In this document: positions 24,237-32,951 of the stretch, in pieces
How positions within the stretch are numbered: the first letter of the stretch is position 1
How the letters are laid out: every line of letters starts with the position of its first letter
Source: Geothrix limicola
GTDB lineage: Bacteria; Acidobacteriota; Holophagae; Holophagales; Holophagaceae
Reading direction: 5' to 3'
NCBI RefSeq assembly: GCF_030268085.1
Contig: NZ_BSDE01000008.1
Location: 62,001 to 126,000, forward strand
Length of the DNA: 64,000 nucleotides
The notes under the pieces: model-generated
The model's input: the letters and a program-made list of their open reading frames with translations, nothing else
The model's database searches: none
What the model was told of the DNA's origin: nothing
Translations under genes and position numbers: made by a program

Positions 24237-25015
24237 CCATCCTCATCCCCACCTGCGAACGCGTCACCGAGCTGCTGACGGCCTATGAGGAGGGTGCCCT
24301 CGGCCCCCTCGACTGGCTGGGCCTCAAGCTCCACCTGGTGCTCTGCCCGCCCTGCCAGACCTTCCTGGATTCCTTCGAGCGCACCCCCGCCCTCCTGCGG
24401 CGGGCCTGGGACGACGAACCCACGCCCGTGGCCGAGCACGCGCTGTCGGGCGCCCTGGCGGCCCTGCGCGAAGGGCGCGTGCCCAAGGGCCCCCAGCATC
24501 ACCCGGAACCCGAGGCGTGGACGGCGCTGGAGTCCGCGGGCGATCCCCTGTTGGGGATCCTGCTGCGGTTGCACCTCGGCCACTGCGAGTCCTGCCGCGA
24601 CACCCGCGGCGCCGAAAAAGCCATTCCCCCCACGGCCGATCCGCTGGAGGCGATCCGCCCCCACCTGCCGCCCGAAACCCAGTGGCGGTGGACCCGGTAC
24701 GGGCTGGGCGGCGGGCGCGCCGCGCTGATCCAGAAGAACGCCGCCACTGGGGCCGCCCTGCACCTGACCTGCCTGCCGGGGGGACGGACCTCTCCGCGAC
24801 ACAATCACACCGGGCTCGAATGCGCCCTGATCCTCGCGGGCGCCCTGCAGGACGGGCCGGCCCACCTGCGCGCCGGGGACTGGATCACCCATCAGGCGGG
24901 GCACTTGCATGGGCCCACGGCGGATCCGGGCACGGAATGTGTGGCCCTCGTCGCCCTCGAAAAGCCCGTGCAATTCCTCGGCTGGCGCCGGGCCTTCGGG
25001 CTCTTCGGCCAGTGA
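24233..25015 (+). CDS. ChrR-type anti-sigma factor with zinc finger(s) and cupin
   Basis: A 260-aa protein. The start ATG overlaps the stop of the sigma gene (ATGA) and follows GGAGG. An HX3CX2C zinc anti-sigma motif is at His34, Cys38, Cys41. A second HX3CX2C occurs at His114, Cys118, Cys121. The C-terminal third is a cupin with metal ligands His190, His192, Glu196 and a late His (His224 or His226). ChrR of Rhodobacter holds its sigma factor through the zinc finger and releases it when the cupin senses singlet oxygen or organic peroxide. The same role is inferred here. The doubled zinc motif is not usual for ChrR. No signal peptide is present, so it is cytosolic. Confidence 0.85.
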   Translation: MTILIPTCERVTELLTAYEEGALGPLDWLGLKLHLVLCPPCQTFLDSFERTPALLRRAWDDEPTPVAEHALSGALAALREGRVPKGPQHHPEPEAWTALESAGDPLLGILLRLHLGHCESCRDTRGAEKAIPPTADPLEAIRPHLPPETQWRWTRYGLGGGRAALIQKNAATGAALHLTCLPGGRTSPRHNHTGLECALILAGALQDGPAHLRAGDWITHQAGHLHGPTADPGTECVALVALEKPVQFLGWRRAFGLFGQ

Positions 25016-25143
25016 CGGCCAGCCTCGGCATGCGAGGCGAAGGCGCAGCCCGGTTGTGACGCAGGTCCGTCCGGTGGGGGTGGCCTAAAGAGGACACGAG
25101 GGTTATGTTTTGCCTGCGGTACTCCCCCGCGGAGGTTCTTTCC

Positions 25144-26541
25144 ATGCATGGCCCATCCGAATCCTTTCCCCTGGACGAGGCGTCCATCCGCTCGGCGCTC
25201 GATGCGGCACCGATCGACGATCCCGCGCTGATCCGCGAGATCCTCACCAAGGCCCGGGCCATGAAGGGTCTGGACGATGGCGATCTCCCGCCCCTCATGG
25301 CCATTCAGGATCCGCAGCTGCTGCACGAACTGTTCGACACCGCCCGCTGGGTGAAGGATCAGATCTACGGCAACCGCATCGTGATGTTCGCGCCGCTCTA
25401 CGTCTCGAACCTCTGTGCCAACGAATGCCTCTACTGCGCCTTCCGCGCCACGAACCGCGAGCTCAAGCGCCGCGCCCTGAGCCAGGAGGAGATCGCCGCA
25501 GAGGTGACCTGCCTGCTCTCCCAGGGCCACAAGCGCGTGGTGCTCGTGGCGGGCGAGGCCTATCCGAAAGAAGGCCTCGACTACATCCTCAAGGCCATCC
25601 AGACCGTCTACAAGACGCGCCTCGGCAGCGAGAACATCCGCCGCGTGAACGTGAACATCGCGCCCCTGGACGTGGATGACTTCCGTCGCCTGAAGGACGT
25701 GGAGATCGGCACCTACCAGGTCTTCCAGGAGAGCTACCACCGCGAGACCTACAGCCGGATGCACGTCCGCGGCCTCAAGTCGGACTTCGACTGGCGCCTG
25801 GGCTGCATGGACCGGGCCATGCTCGCCGGCATCGATGACGTGGGCATCGGCGCGCTCTTCGGCCTCTACGACTGGCGCTTCGAACTGCTGGCCATCATGC
25901 ACCACGCCCGCCACCTCGAAGAGCGCTTCGGCTGCGGTCCGCACACCATCAGCGTGCCTCGCATCGAGCCCGCCGAGGGCTCCGCCACCAGCGAAGCGCC
26001 GCCCCACGCCGTGACCGACGAGGACTTCTCCAAGATCATCGCCATCCTGCGTCTGGCCGTGCCCTACACGGGCCTCATCCTCAGCACCCGCGAACGCCCC
26101 GAAGTCCGACGCGAAGCCCTCAATCTGGGCATCAGCCAGATCAGCGCCGGCAGCCGCACGAACCCCGGCGGCTACGAAGAGGAGGCCTCCGACGGCGGCG
26201 CCCAGTTCTCCCTGGGCGACCACCGCAGCCTGGACGAAGTGGTGCGCGACCTCGCCGAAAGCGGCTTCATCCCGAGCTTCTGCACGAGCTGCTACCGCAT
26301 GGGCCGGACTGGCGCCGATTTCATGGACCTGGCCAAGCCCGGCGAGATCAAGGCCCACTGCCATCCCAACGCCCTCTCCACCCTGCAGGAGTTCATCGAG
26401 GATCACGCCAGCCCCGAGACCCGCCGGGCCGCCGAGCGGCTGTTGGCGGACAGCCTGAAGGACATGGACGGCCGCGCCCGCGTGCTCGCGGAAAGCATGG
26501 TCGCCCTCGTGAAGGAAGGAGAGCGCGATGTGTTCTGCTGA
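25144..26541 (+). CDS. hydG: [FeFe]-hydrogenase maturase HydG (radical SAM tyrosine lyase)
   Basis: A 465-aa radical SAM enzyme that cleaves tyrosine to p-cresol and supplies the CO and CN ligands (as an Fe(CO)2CN synthon) of the H-cluster. The SAM-cluster Cys triad is C91-x3-C95-x2-C98 in LCANECLYCAF. The C-terminal auxiliary cluster site is FCTSCYRMGRTG with Cys380 and Cys383. Length is typical. The start ATG 25144 has GGAGG 9 bases upstream; the frame from 25105 is longer but lacks a site. It overlaps hydF by 14 bp, so the maturase genes are translationally coupled. It is cytosolic. Confidence 0.96.
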   Translation: MHGPSESFPLDEASIRSALDAAPIDDPALIREILTKARAMKGLDDGDLPPLMAIQDPQLLHELFDTARWVKDQIYGNRIVMFAPLYVSNLCANECLYCAFRATNRELKRRALSQEEIAAEVTCLLSQGHKRVVLVAGEAYPKEGLDYILKAIQTVYKTRLGSENIRRVNVNIAPLDVDDFRRLKDVEIGTYQVFQESYHRETYSRMHVRGLKSDFDWRLGCMDRAMLAGIDDVGIGALFGLYDWRFELLAIMHHARHLEERFGCGPHTISVPRIEPAEGSATSEAPPHAVTDEDFSKIIAILRLAVPYTGLILSTRERPEVRREALNLGISQISAGSRTNPGGYEEEASDGGAQFSLGDHRSLDEVVRDLAESGFIPSFCTSCYRMGRTGADFMDLAKPGEIKAHCHPNALSTLQEFIEDHASPETRRAAERLLADSLKDMDGRARVLAESMVALVKEGERDVFC

Positions 26542-27775
26542 GATGCAGCCCGCCCCCCGCAGCATCCGCCTTCACATCGGCCTCTTCGGCCGGCGCAACG
26601 TGGGCAAGTCCTCACTGCTGAACGCCCTCACGCGCCAGCAGGTGTCCATCGTCTCGCCCGAGGCCGGCACCACCACGGACCCCGTGGAGAAGCCCATGGA
26701 GCTGCTCCCCCTGGGCCCCGTACTCTTCGTGGACACGGCGGGTCTCGATGACGAAGGCGCCCTGGGCGCGGCGCGCATGAGCCGCTCCCGGGCCGTGCTC
26801 GACCGCGTGGATCTCGGCATCCTGGTGGCGGAATCGGGTGTCTGGGGCCCCTTCGAAGCGGGCCTGCTCGCCGAACTTTCGGCGCGCCGCATCCCCACCG
26901 TCGTCGCCCTGAACAAGTCGGACCTCGCCTCGCCACGCGATCTCCCAGCCACCGTCCTCCAGAACATGGACGGCACCCCCGTCATCGCCGTCTCAGCCCT
27001 GCATGGGCAGGGCATCGACCGCCTGCGGGAGGCCCTCCTGCGCGCCGCGCCCGAAGGTCATTTCGATTCGCGCCACCTGATCTCCGACCTGGTGCCGCCC
27101 GGCGAGGTCGCCGTGCTCGTCATGCCCATCGATTCGTCGGCGCCCAAGGGCCGGCTCATCCTGCCCCAGGTCATGGCCGTGCGCGACGTGCTGGATGGCG
27201 CAGGGCTGGCCCTCGTCGTGCAGGCCCGGGAGCTGCCCCAGGCCCTCTCCGCCCTGAAGGGGAATCCGGCCCTCGTCGTCACGGATTCCCAGGCCTTCCA
27301 ATCGGTGGCGCGAGATGTGCCGGACGCCGTGCCCATGACCTCCTTCAGCATCCTCATGAGCCGCTTCCAGGGTGATCTGGCGGCCCAGGTGCGCGGCACC
27401 CTCGCCATCGAGAACCTGCGCGGCGGAGACCGCGTGCTCGTGGCTGAAGGCTGCACCCACCACCCCACCGAAGAAGACATCGGCCGCGTGAAGCTGCCCC
27501 GCTGGCTGAACGAGAAGGTCGGCGCCCCCCTGCACTTTGACACCATCCAGGGCCGCGACTTCCCGAGCGACCTCTCGCCCTACAAGCTGGTGGTGCACTG
27601 CGGCAACTGCATGGGCAACCGGCGCGAGATGCTGTCCCGCATCCACCGCTGCGAAGCCGCGGGCGTGCCCATCACCAACTACGGGCTGGCCATTGCCTAT
27701 TCCTTCGGCATCTTCGACCGGGCTCTGCGACCCTTCCCCGAAGTCGAGGGGTTCCTCCATGCCTGCCGCGCCTGA
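26528..27775 (+). CDS. hydF: [FeFe]-hydrogenase maturation GTPase HydF
   Basis: A 415-aa scaffold protein that assembles the 2Fe subcluster and delivers it to apo-HydA. The GTPase domain has GRRNVGKSSLLN (about 16-27), switch TTTDPVEK, FVDTAGLDD and NKSD. The C-terminal FeS domain has the ligand pattern CTHH (Cys309, His311) and HCGNC (Cys358, Cys361). Length is that of the family. The ATG follows GGAGAG within the end of hydG, and the 3' end overlaps hydE by 17 bp. Confidence 0.96.
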   Translation: MCSAEMQPAPRSIRLHIGLFGRRNVGKSSLLNALTRQQVSIVSPEAGTTTDPVEKPMELLPLGPVLFVDTAGLDDEGALGAARMSRSRAVLDRVDLGILVAESGVWGPFEAGLLAELSARRIPTVVALNKSDLASPRDLPATVLQNMDGTPVIAVSALHGQGIDRLREALLRAAPEGHFDSRHLISDLVPPGEVAVLVMPIDSSAPKGRLILPQVMAVRDVLDGAGLALVVQARELPQALSALKGNPALVVTDSQAFQSVARDVPDAVPMTSFSILMSRFQGDLAAQVRGTLAIENLRGGDRVLVAEGCTHHPTEEDIGRVKLPRWLNEKVGAPLHFDTIQGRDFPSDLSPYKLVVHCGNCMGNRREMLSRIHRCEAAGVPITNYGLAIAYSFGIFDRALRPFPEVEGFLHACRA

Positions 27776-28871
27776 TCTCCGCCTCGCAGCCAGCCTCGAC
27801 CAGCCCGGCCTGAAGGCCTGGCTGCAGGAGACCGATCCCGCGAGCCTGAACGAACTCTGGGCCTGTGCCGACGCGGTGCGCCGCGCGCAGGTGGGCGACG
27901 AGGTGCATCTCCGCGGCCTCATCGAAGTCTCCAGCCACTGCATCCGCCACTGCCTCTACTGCGGCCTGCGCGCCCCCTCCGAAGGGTTGGAGCGCTACCG
28001 CATGAACGCCGGTGAAATCCTCGAATGCGCGCGAGAGGCCGTCCGGCTGGGCTACGGCAGTGTCGTGCTCCAGGGCGGCGAGGATCCCGGCCTCACGCAG
28101 GATTTCATCACCGAAGTGGTTCGCGCCATCAAGCGCGACACGCCGCTCGCCGTTACGCTCTCGCTCGGCGAGCGCAGCGACGCGGATCTCCAGGCCTGGC
28201 GCGAGGCAGGGGCCGACCGCTACCTGCTGCGCTTCGAGACCAGCGATCCGGTCCTCTACCGGCGCATCCACCCCAGCCTGCCGGGCACCCTGAGCGACCG
28301 CTTCGCGCAGCTCGCGCGCATGCGCGACATGGGCTACGAGATCGGCACCGGCGTGATGGTCGGCATCCCGGGTCAGACCTGGGACACGCTGGCCGGCGAC
28401 ATCCTCCGCTTCCGCGAGTTCGATATGGACATGATCGGCGTGGGCCCCTTCCTGCCGAGCCCGCGCACCCCGCTGGGCCGCCCCGAGGCCGAGGCCTTCT
28501 TCGCGCCGCCCGAGGCCCAGGTGCCCAACGACGAACTCACCACACTGAAGGTCGTGGCCCTCACGCGGCTCGTCTGCCCCGAGGCCAACATCCCCAGCAC
28601 GACCGCCCTCGCCACGCTCGACCGCGCGCAGGGCCGCGAACTCGCCCTTATGCGCGGCGCCAACGTCGTCATGCCCAACGTGACGCCCGTGTCGTACCGC
28701 GCGCGCTACGAAATCTACCCGGGAAAAGCCTGTATCAACGAAACGGCCTTGGCCTGCCAGGGATGTCTCGAAGGGCGCATCCGCTCCCTCGGGAGAAGCC
28801 TCGCCAAAGGACCCGGAGGGCGTCTTAAAGCAGACTGTAAAAATTTGATTGCAAGTGATTTCCATCACTGA
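27759..28871 (+). CDS. hydE: [FeFe]-hydrogenase maturase HydE (radical SAM)
   Basis: A 370-aa radical SAM protein acting with HydG and HydF to build the dithiomethylamine-bridged diiron site. The SAM-cluster triad is C61-x3-C65-x2-C68 (HCIRHCLYCG). Other family motifs are LQGGEDPG, RFETSDPVLYRRIHP and GVGPFLPSPRTPLG. The start is ATG 27759 inside the end of hydF; the frame is open further upstream only as a shadow of hydF. The stop overlaps a GTGA-N6-TCAC palindrome. 126 bp separate it from hydB. Confidence 0.95.
   Translation: MPAAPDLRLAASLDQPGLKAWLQETDPASLNELWACADAVRRAQVGDEVHLRGLIEVSSHCIRHCLYCGLRAPSEGLERYRMNAGEILECAREAVRLGYGSVVLQGGEDPGLTQDFITEVVRAIKRDTPLAVTLSLGERSDADLQAWREAGADRYLLRFETSDPVLYRRIHPSLPGTLSDRFAQLARMRDMGYEIGTGVMVGIPGQTWDTLAGDILRFREFDMDMIGVGPFLPSPRTPLGRPEAEAFFAPPEAQVPNDELTTLKVVALTRLVCPEANIPSTTALATLDRAQGRELALMRGANVVMPNVTPVSYRARYEIYPGKACINETALACQGCLEGRIRSLGRSLAKGPGGRLKADCKNLIASDFHH
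28854..28869. promoter_or_regulatory. CRP/FNR-type palindrome upstream of hydB
   Basis: AGTGAT-TTCC-ATCACT contains the half-site arrangement GTGA-N6-TCAC of the CRP/FNR family. A second palindrome GACC-GATT-GGTC follows at 28870-28881. The centre is about 135 bp upstream of the hydB start. The site would allow separate anaerobic or catabolite control of the structural genes. No regulator gene of this family is in the window. Confidence 0.45.
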
Positions 28872-28997
28872 CCGATTGGTCTTCAATGAGCAAACTCCTC
28901 TTGCAGCCTCGTGTCCGGTCGCGCGGTGAAATATCAGTAGCCCGCACGCTGACACATCTTTGAACCCGCCCGGATCCCCCGGCGGGTAGGAGATCCC

Positions 28998-31178
28998 ATG
29001 TCTCTTCCCGTACGCGATTTCTACCGGTCCATGGCGGACCGCGTTGGACAGACCCTCGCCGAGCGAGGTCTCGACGACAAGATCCTGATCCAGGTGGGAT
29101 CGGCGACCTGCGAACATGCCGCGGGCTCCCAGACGGTCGAAGAGGAATTCGCCCGCCACATCCGCGCCTCGGGACGGAAGGACATCGTCATCCACCGCAC
29201 CGGCTGCACAGGACGCTGCTCACGCGAGCCCATCGTCGGCATCCACGTTCCGGGCTTGATCCCCGTGAAATACGAGCGCGTGAACCGCGATCTGGTGCAC
29301 CGCATCTTCACCGAGCACATCCAGAACAGCACGCCCGTGGTGAAGCACATCCTCGACCATGACGGCGAGACGCTGCCCGAGCGCGAATTCCTCTTCTGCG
29401 AAGGCGCCCGCTGCCAGCGCTCCGGCCCCAGCCTGCGGGACCGCTTCAGCGCCCTGCTGGAGGCCCGTGGCATCGAGCCCCACCGGGTGCGCGTAGGCGC
29501 CGCCAGCTGCTTCGGCGCCTGCGGCATCTCCGGGGGCGAGCCGGCCACCTTTGTCCTCGCCCGCCCAGAGAAGGTGCTCTACCGGTTGTCGAGCGACGAG
29601 GACCTGGTGGCCCTCGTCGAAGGCCACGTCCTCGCGGGCCAGGTGGTGGAGCGGCTGAAGGCCAAGGAAGAGCCCATCGCCCTCGAATTCCTCGAGCGCT
29701 ACGGCGACGTCTCCTTCTTCAACCGCCAGAGCCGCATCGCCCTGCGCAATGCCGGCGTGGTGGATCCCGAAAGCCTGGACGAGTACATCGGCTGCGATGG
29801 CTTCAAGGCCCTGACCGATGTGCTGGCCCGGCGCGATCCCGAATGGGTGATCAACGAACTCACCAAGGCCCGCCTGCGGGGCCGCGGCGGCGGCGGTTTC
29901 ACTACCGGCGCCAAGTGGGCCCTGGCCCGCAAGCAGGCCGACACGACCCGGTTCATCATCTGCAACGGCGATGAAGGCGATCCCGGCGCCTTCATGGACC
30001 GCTCCATGCTGGAAAGCGATCCCTTCAACATCGTCGAAGGGATGATCATCGGCGGCTTCTCCATCGGCGCGCAGAAGGGCTTCTTCTACATCCGCGCCGA
30101 GTACCCGCTCGCCATCAAGCGCATTCAGCACGCCATCGACGTCTGCCGCGCCAACGGCCTGCTCGGCCAGAACATCATGGGCTCGGGCTTCGACTTCGAC
30201 ATGGAGATCCGGCTCGGCGCGGGCGCCTTCGTCTGCGGCGAGGAAACGGCCCTCATCCGTTCCATCGAAGGCGAGCGCGGCCAGCCCAAGGTGCGCCCGC
30301 CCTATCCCACGGATCGCGGCCTCTGGGGTCATCCCACCTGCATCAACAACGTGGAGACCTTCGCCAACATCTCGGCCATCCTGCGCTACAGCGGCGACTG
30401 GTACGCCCGCATCGGCACCGAGAAGAGCGGCGGCACCAAGGTCTTCGCGCTGGCCGGCAAGGTCAAGCACACGGGCCTCGTGGAAGTTCCCCTGGGCACC
30501 ACGCTTTCGCGGGTGGTGAACGACATCGGTGGCGGGGTATCGGGCGGCAAGAAACTCAAGGCCATCCAGACCGGCGGCCCCGCGGGCGGCTTCATCCCCG
30601 CAGCCATGCAGGACATGGAAGTGGATTTCGAGCCCCTGCAGAAGGCCGGCTCCATCATGGGTTCGGGCGGCATGATCGTGCTGAGCGAGGACGACTGCAT
30701 GGTCGACATCGCCAAGTTCTACATGGCCTTCAGCCAGGAGGAGAGCTGCGGCAAGTGCACGCCTTGCCGTGAGGGCACGACGCGCATCCTCGAAATTCTC
30801 GAACGCATCACCCAGGGCAAGGGCGAGCCGGAGGACCTCGACAAGCTCCACCGCCTCTCACGACTCTGCCAGCGCACCAGCCTCTGCGGCCTGGGCCGCG
30901 CCGCGCCCAACCCGGTGCTCTCCAGCCTCAAGCATTTCCGCGAGGAGTTCCTCGCCCACATCCATGACAAGCATTGTCCGGCGAAGAAGTGCGTGGCCCT
31001 GATCCGCTACGAGATCAACGCGGAGAAGTGCATCGGCTGCACCATCTGCGCCCGCAACTGCCCCGTGGAATGCATCACCGGCGCCCGCAAGGAAGCCCAC
31101 GTGATCGACCAGGAGGCCTGCGTGAAGTGCGGGAACTGTTTCGACGTCTGCAAGTTCGCCGCCATCGATCGGGTCTAG
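28998..31178 (+). CDS. hydB: Hydrogenase flavoprotein subunit HydB (NuoF-like), NADH-binding
   Basis: A 726-aa diaphorase subunit of a trimeric hydrogenase. Two N-terminal thioredoxin-like [2Fe-2S]-type domains are visible: the first with Cys38, Cys70, Cys74, the second with Cys134, Cys139, Cys171, Cys175. The NuoF core follows, with the FMN/NADH-binding stretch RLRGRGGGGFTTGAKW and GDEGDPGAFMDR, then the [4Fe-4S] site ESCGKCTPCREG. The C-terminus carries two ferredoxin-type clusters (CIGCTICARNCP and CVKCGNCFDVC). Family members couple NAD(H) and ferredoxin to H2 by flavin-based electron bifurcation. It is about 100 residues longer than usual because of the extra N-terminal domain. It is 9 bp upstream of hydA. 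Confidence 0.93.
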   Translation: MSLPVRDFYRSMADRVGQTLAERGLDDKILIQVGSATCEHAAGSQTVEEEFARHIRASGRKDIVIHRTGCTGRCSREPIVGIHVPGLIPVKYERVNRDLVHRIFTEHIQNSTPVVKHILDHDGETLPEREFLFCEGARCQRSGPSLRDRFSALLEARGIEPHRVRVGAASCFGACGISGGEPATFVLARPEKVLYRLSSDEDLVALVEGHVLAGQVVERLKAKEEPIALEFLERYGDVSFFNRQSRIALRNAGVVDPESLDEYIGCDGFKALTDVLARRDPEWVINELTKARLRGRGGGGFTTGAKWALARKQADTTRFIICNGDEGDPGAFMDRSMLESDPFNIVEGMIIGGFSIGAQKGFFYIRAEYPLAIKRIQHAIDVCRANGLLGQNIMGSGFDFDMEIRLGAGAFVCGEETALIRSIEGERGQPKVRPPYPTDRGLWGHPTCINNVETFANISAILRYSGDWYARIGTEKSGGTKVFALAGKVKHTGLVEVPLGTTLSRVVNDIGGGVSGGKKLKAIQTGGPAGGFIPAAMQDMEVDFEPLQKAGSIMGSGGMIVLSEDDCMVDIAKFYMAFSQEESCGKCTPCREGTTRILEILERITQGKGEPEDLDKLHRLSRLCQRTSLCGLGRAAPNPVLSSLKHFREEFLAHIHDKHCPAKKCVALIRYEINAEKCIGCTICARNCPVECITGARKEAHVIDQEACVKCGNCFDVCKFAAIDRV

Positions 31179-31187
31179 GAGTCCGCC

Positions 31188-32951
31188 ATGTCCCAGATGA
31201 TCAACCTCAAGATCGACGGCGAGTCCATCCTGGTGCCTGAAGGCACCACCGTGATGGACGCGGCCGAGCAGATCGGCATCCACATTCCGCGCCTCTGCTA
31301 CCACCCCGACCTCAGCCTCGAAGGCAACTGCCGCGTCTGCGTGGTGGCCGTGGAGGGCTTCGACCACGGCCTGGCCTCATGCGCCACCAAGGCCTGGGAG
31401 GGCATGGAGGTCCAGACCAACAGCCCCATGATCCGCCAGGCCCGCCGTGACATCGTGGAACTGCTCCTCGACAACCACCCGAAGGATTGCCAGACCTGCG
31501 ACCGCGACGGCCACTGCGAGCTGCAGAACCTTTCGTACCGCATGGGCGTGCGCGAGCGCCACTTCGAGGGCAAGCGCAAGCAGTTCCCCATCGACGACAG
31601 CGGCGCCTCCGTGGTGCGCAACGCCGAGAAGTGCATCCTCTGCGGTCGCTGCATCCGCGTCTGCGGCGAAGTCCAGGGCGTCTTCAACCTCAGCCAGCAC
31701 GGCCGCGGCTTCAACACGGTGGTGGGCCCGGCCAACCTCGTGCCCATGGACGAAAGCGCCTGCATCCAGTGCGGCCAGTGCGTCAGCGTATGCCCCACGG
31801 CGGCCTTCCTTGAGCAGGATCACACCGAGCGCGTCTGGAAGGCGCTCGGATACAAGCGATCCGAAAAGCATGTGGTGGTCACTACCGCGCCCGCCATCCG
31901 CGCGGCCCTGGGCGAGGCCTTCGGCCTTCCCATCGGCACCCCCACCACGGGGAAGATGATCACGGCCCTGCGCCGCATGGGCTTCGACGCCGTCCTCGAC
32001 GTCAACTTCAGCGCCGACCTCACCATCATGGAAGAGGCCCACGAGCTGCTGCACCGCCTCGAGAACGGCGGGCCCCTGCCCCTGCTGACCTCCTGCAGCC
32101 CCGGCTGGGTGAGCTTCCTGGAGAAGTTCTACCCCGAGATGATCCCCCACATGTCGACCTGCAAGAGCCCCATGCAGATGCAGTCGACCCTCATCAAGAC
32201 CTTCTACGCCAAGCAGAAGGGCATCGACCCCAAGGACATCTACGTGGTCTCGGTCATGCCCTGCGTGGCCAAGAAGTTCGAGGCCGCGCGCCCCGAGCAC
32301 ACCATCGACGGCATGCCCACCACGGACGCGGTCATCACGACCCGCGAACTGGCGCAGATGATCAAGTCCTACGGCATCGACTTCCACAAGCTGCCCGACG
32401 GCGAATTCGACCATCCCCTGGGCGCCTCCAGCGGCGCGGCGGACATCTTCGGCGCCACCGGCGGCGTCATGGAGGCCGCGCTCCGCACGGCGGCCTTCAA
32501 GCTCACCGGGCAGAACCTCGGCAACCTCGACCTCACCATGGTCCGCAGCGCCAACGGCGAGATCCGCGAGGCTTCCGTCACCCTCGCCGGCAAGACCCTC
32601 AACGTGGCGGTGGCCGACGGCCTGCAGAACGCCAAGATCCTGCTCGACGCCGTGAAGCGCGGCGAGAAGGACTACCACCTCATCGAGATCATGGCCTGCC
32701 CCGGAGGCTGCATCTGCGGCGGCGGCCAGCCCTACCCGCCCATGGGCACCTACACGCTGGACCGCAAGCTGCGGGCCTCCCGCGCCAAGGCGCTCTATGA
32801 CATTGATTCCGCCAAGGCCATCCGCTGCAGCCACGACAATCCGGAGATCCAGAAACTCTACGCCGACTTCCTCGGCGAGCCGCTGGGCCACACCTCGCAC
32901 GAACTGCTCCACACGCACTACACCGCCCGCACACCCCGGGGGATCCGATGA
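31188..32951 (+). CDS. hydA: [FeFe]-hydrogenase catalytic subunit HydA
   Basis: A 587-aa catalytic subunit. N-terminal [2Fe-2S] domain: Cys37, 48, 51, 65. His-ligated cluster: HPKDCQTCDRDGHC (His97, Cys101, 104, 110). Two ferredoxin clusters: Cys149-159 and Cys192-202. H-cluster motifs: L1 TSCSPGW (Cys303, Ser304), L2 MPCVAKKFE (Cys359), L3 EIMACPGGCICGGG (Cys504, Cys508). The second Cys of the common TSCCP motif, the proton-relay residue in model enzymes, is Ser here. No twin-arginine signal is present, so the enzyme is cytosolic, in line with NAD coupling through HydB and HydC. The stop overlaps hydC by 4 bp. Confidence 0.97.
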   Translation: MSQMINLKIDGESILVPEGTTVMDAAEQIGIHIPRLCYHPDLSLEGNCRVCVVAVEGFDHGLASCATKAWEGMEVQTNSPMIRQARRDIVELLLDNHPKDCQTCDRDGHCELQNLSYRMGVRERHFEGKRKQFPIDDSGASVVRNAEKCILCGRCIRVCGEVQGVFNLSQHGRGFNTVVGPANLVPMDESACIQCGQCVSVCPTAAFLEQDHTERVWKALGYKRSEKHVVVTTAPAIRAALGEAFGLPIGTPTTGKMITALRRMGFDAVLDVNFSADLTIMEEAHELLHRLENGGPLPLLTSCSPGWVSFLEKFYPEMIPHMSTCKSPMQMQSTLIKTFYAKQKGIDPKDIYVVSVMPCVAKKFEAARPEHTIDGMPTTDAVITTRELAQMIKSYGIDFHKLPDGEFDHPLGASSGAADIFGATGGVMEAALRTAAFKLTGQNLGNLDLTMVRSANGEIREASVTLAGKTLNVAVADGLQNAKILLDAVKRGEKDYHLIEIMACPGGCICGGGQPYPPMGTYTLDRKLRASRAKALYDIDSAKAIRCSHDNPEIQKLYADFLGEPLGHTSHELLHTHYTARTPRGIR

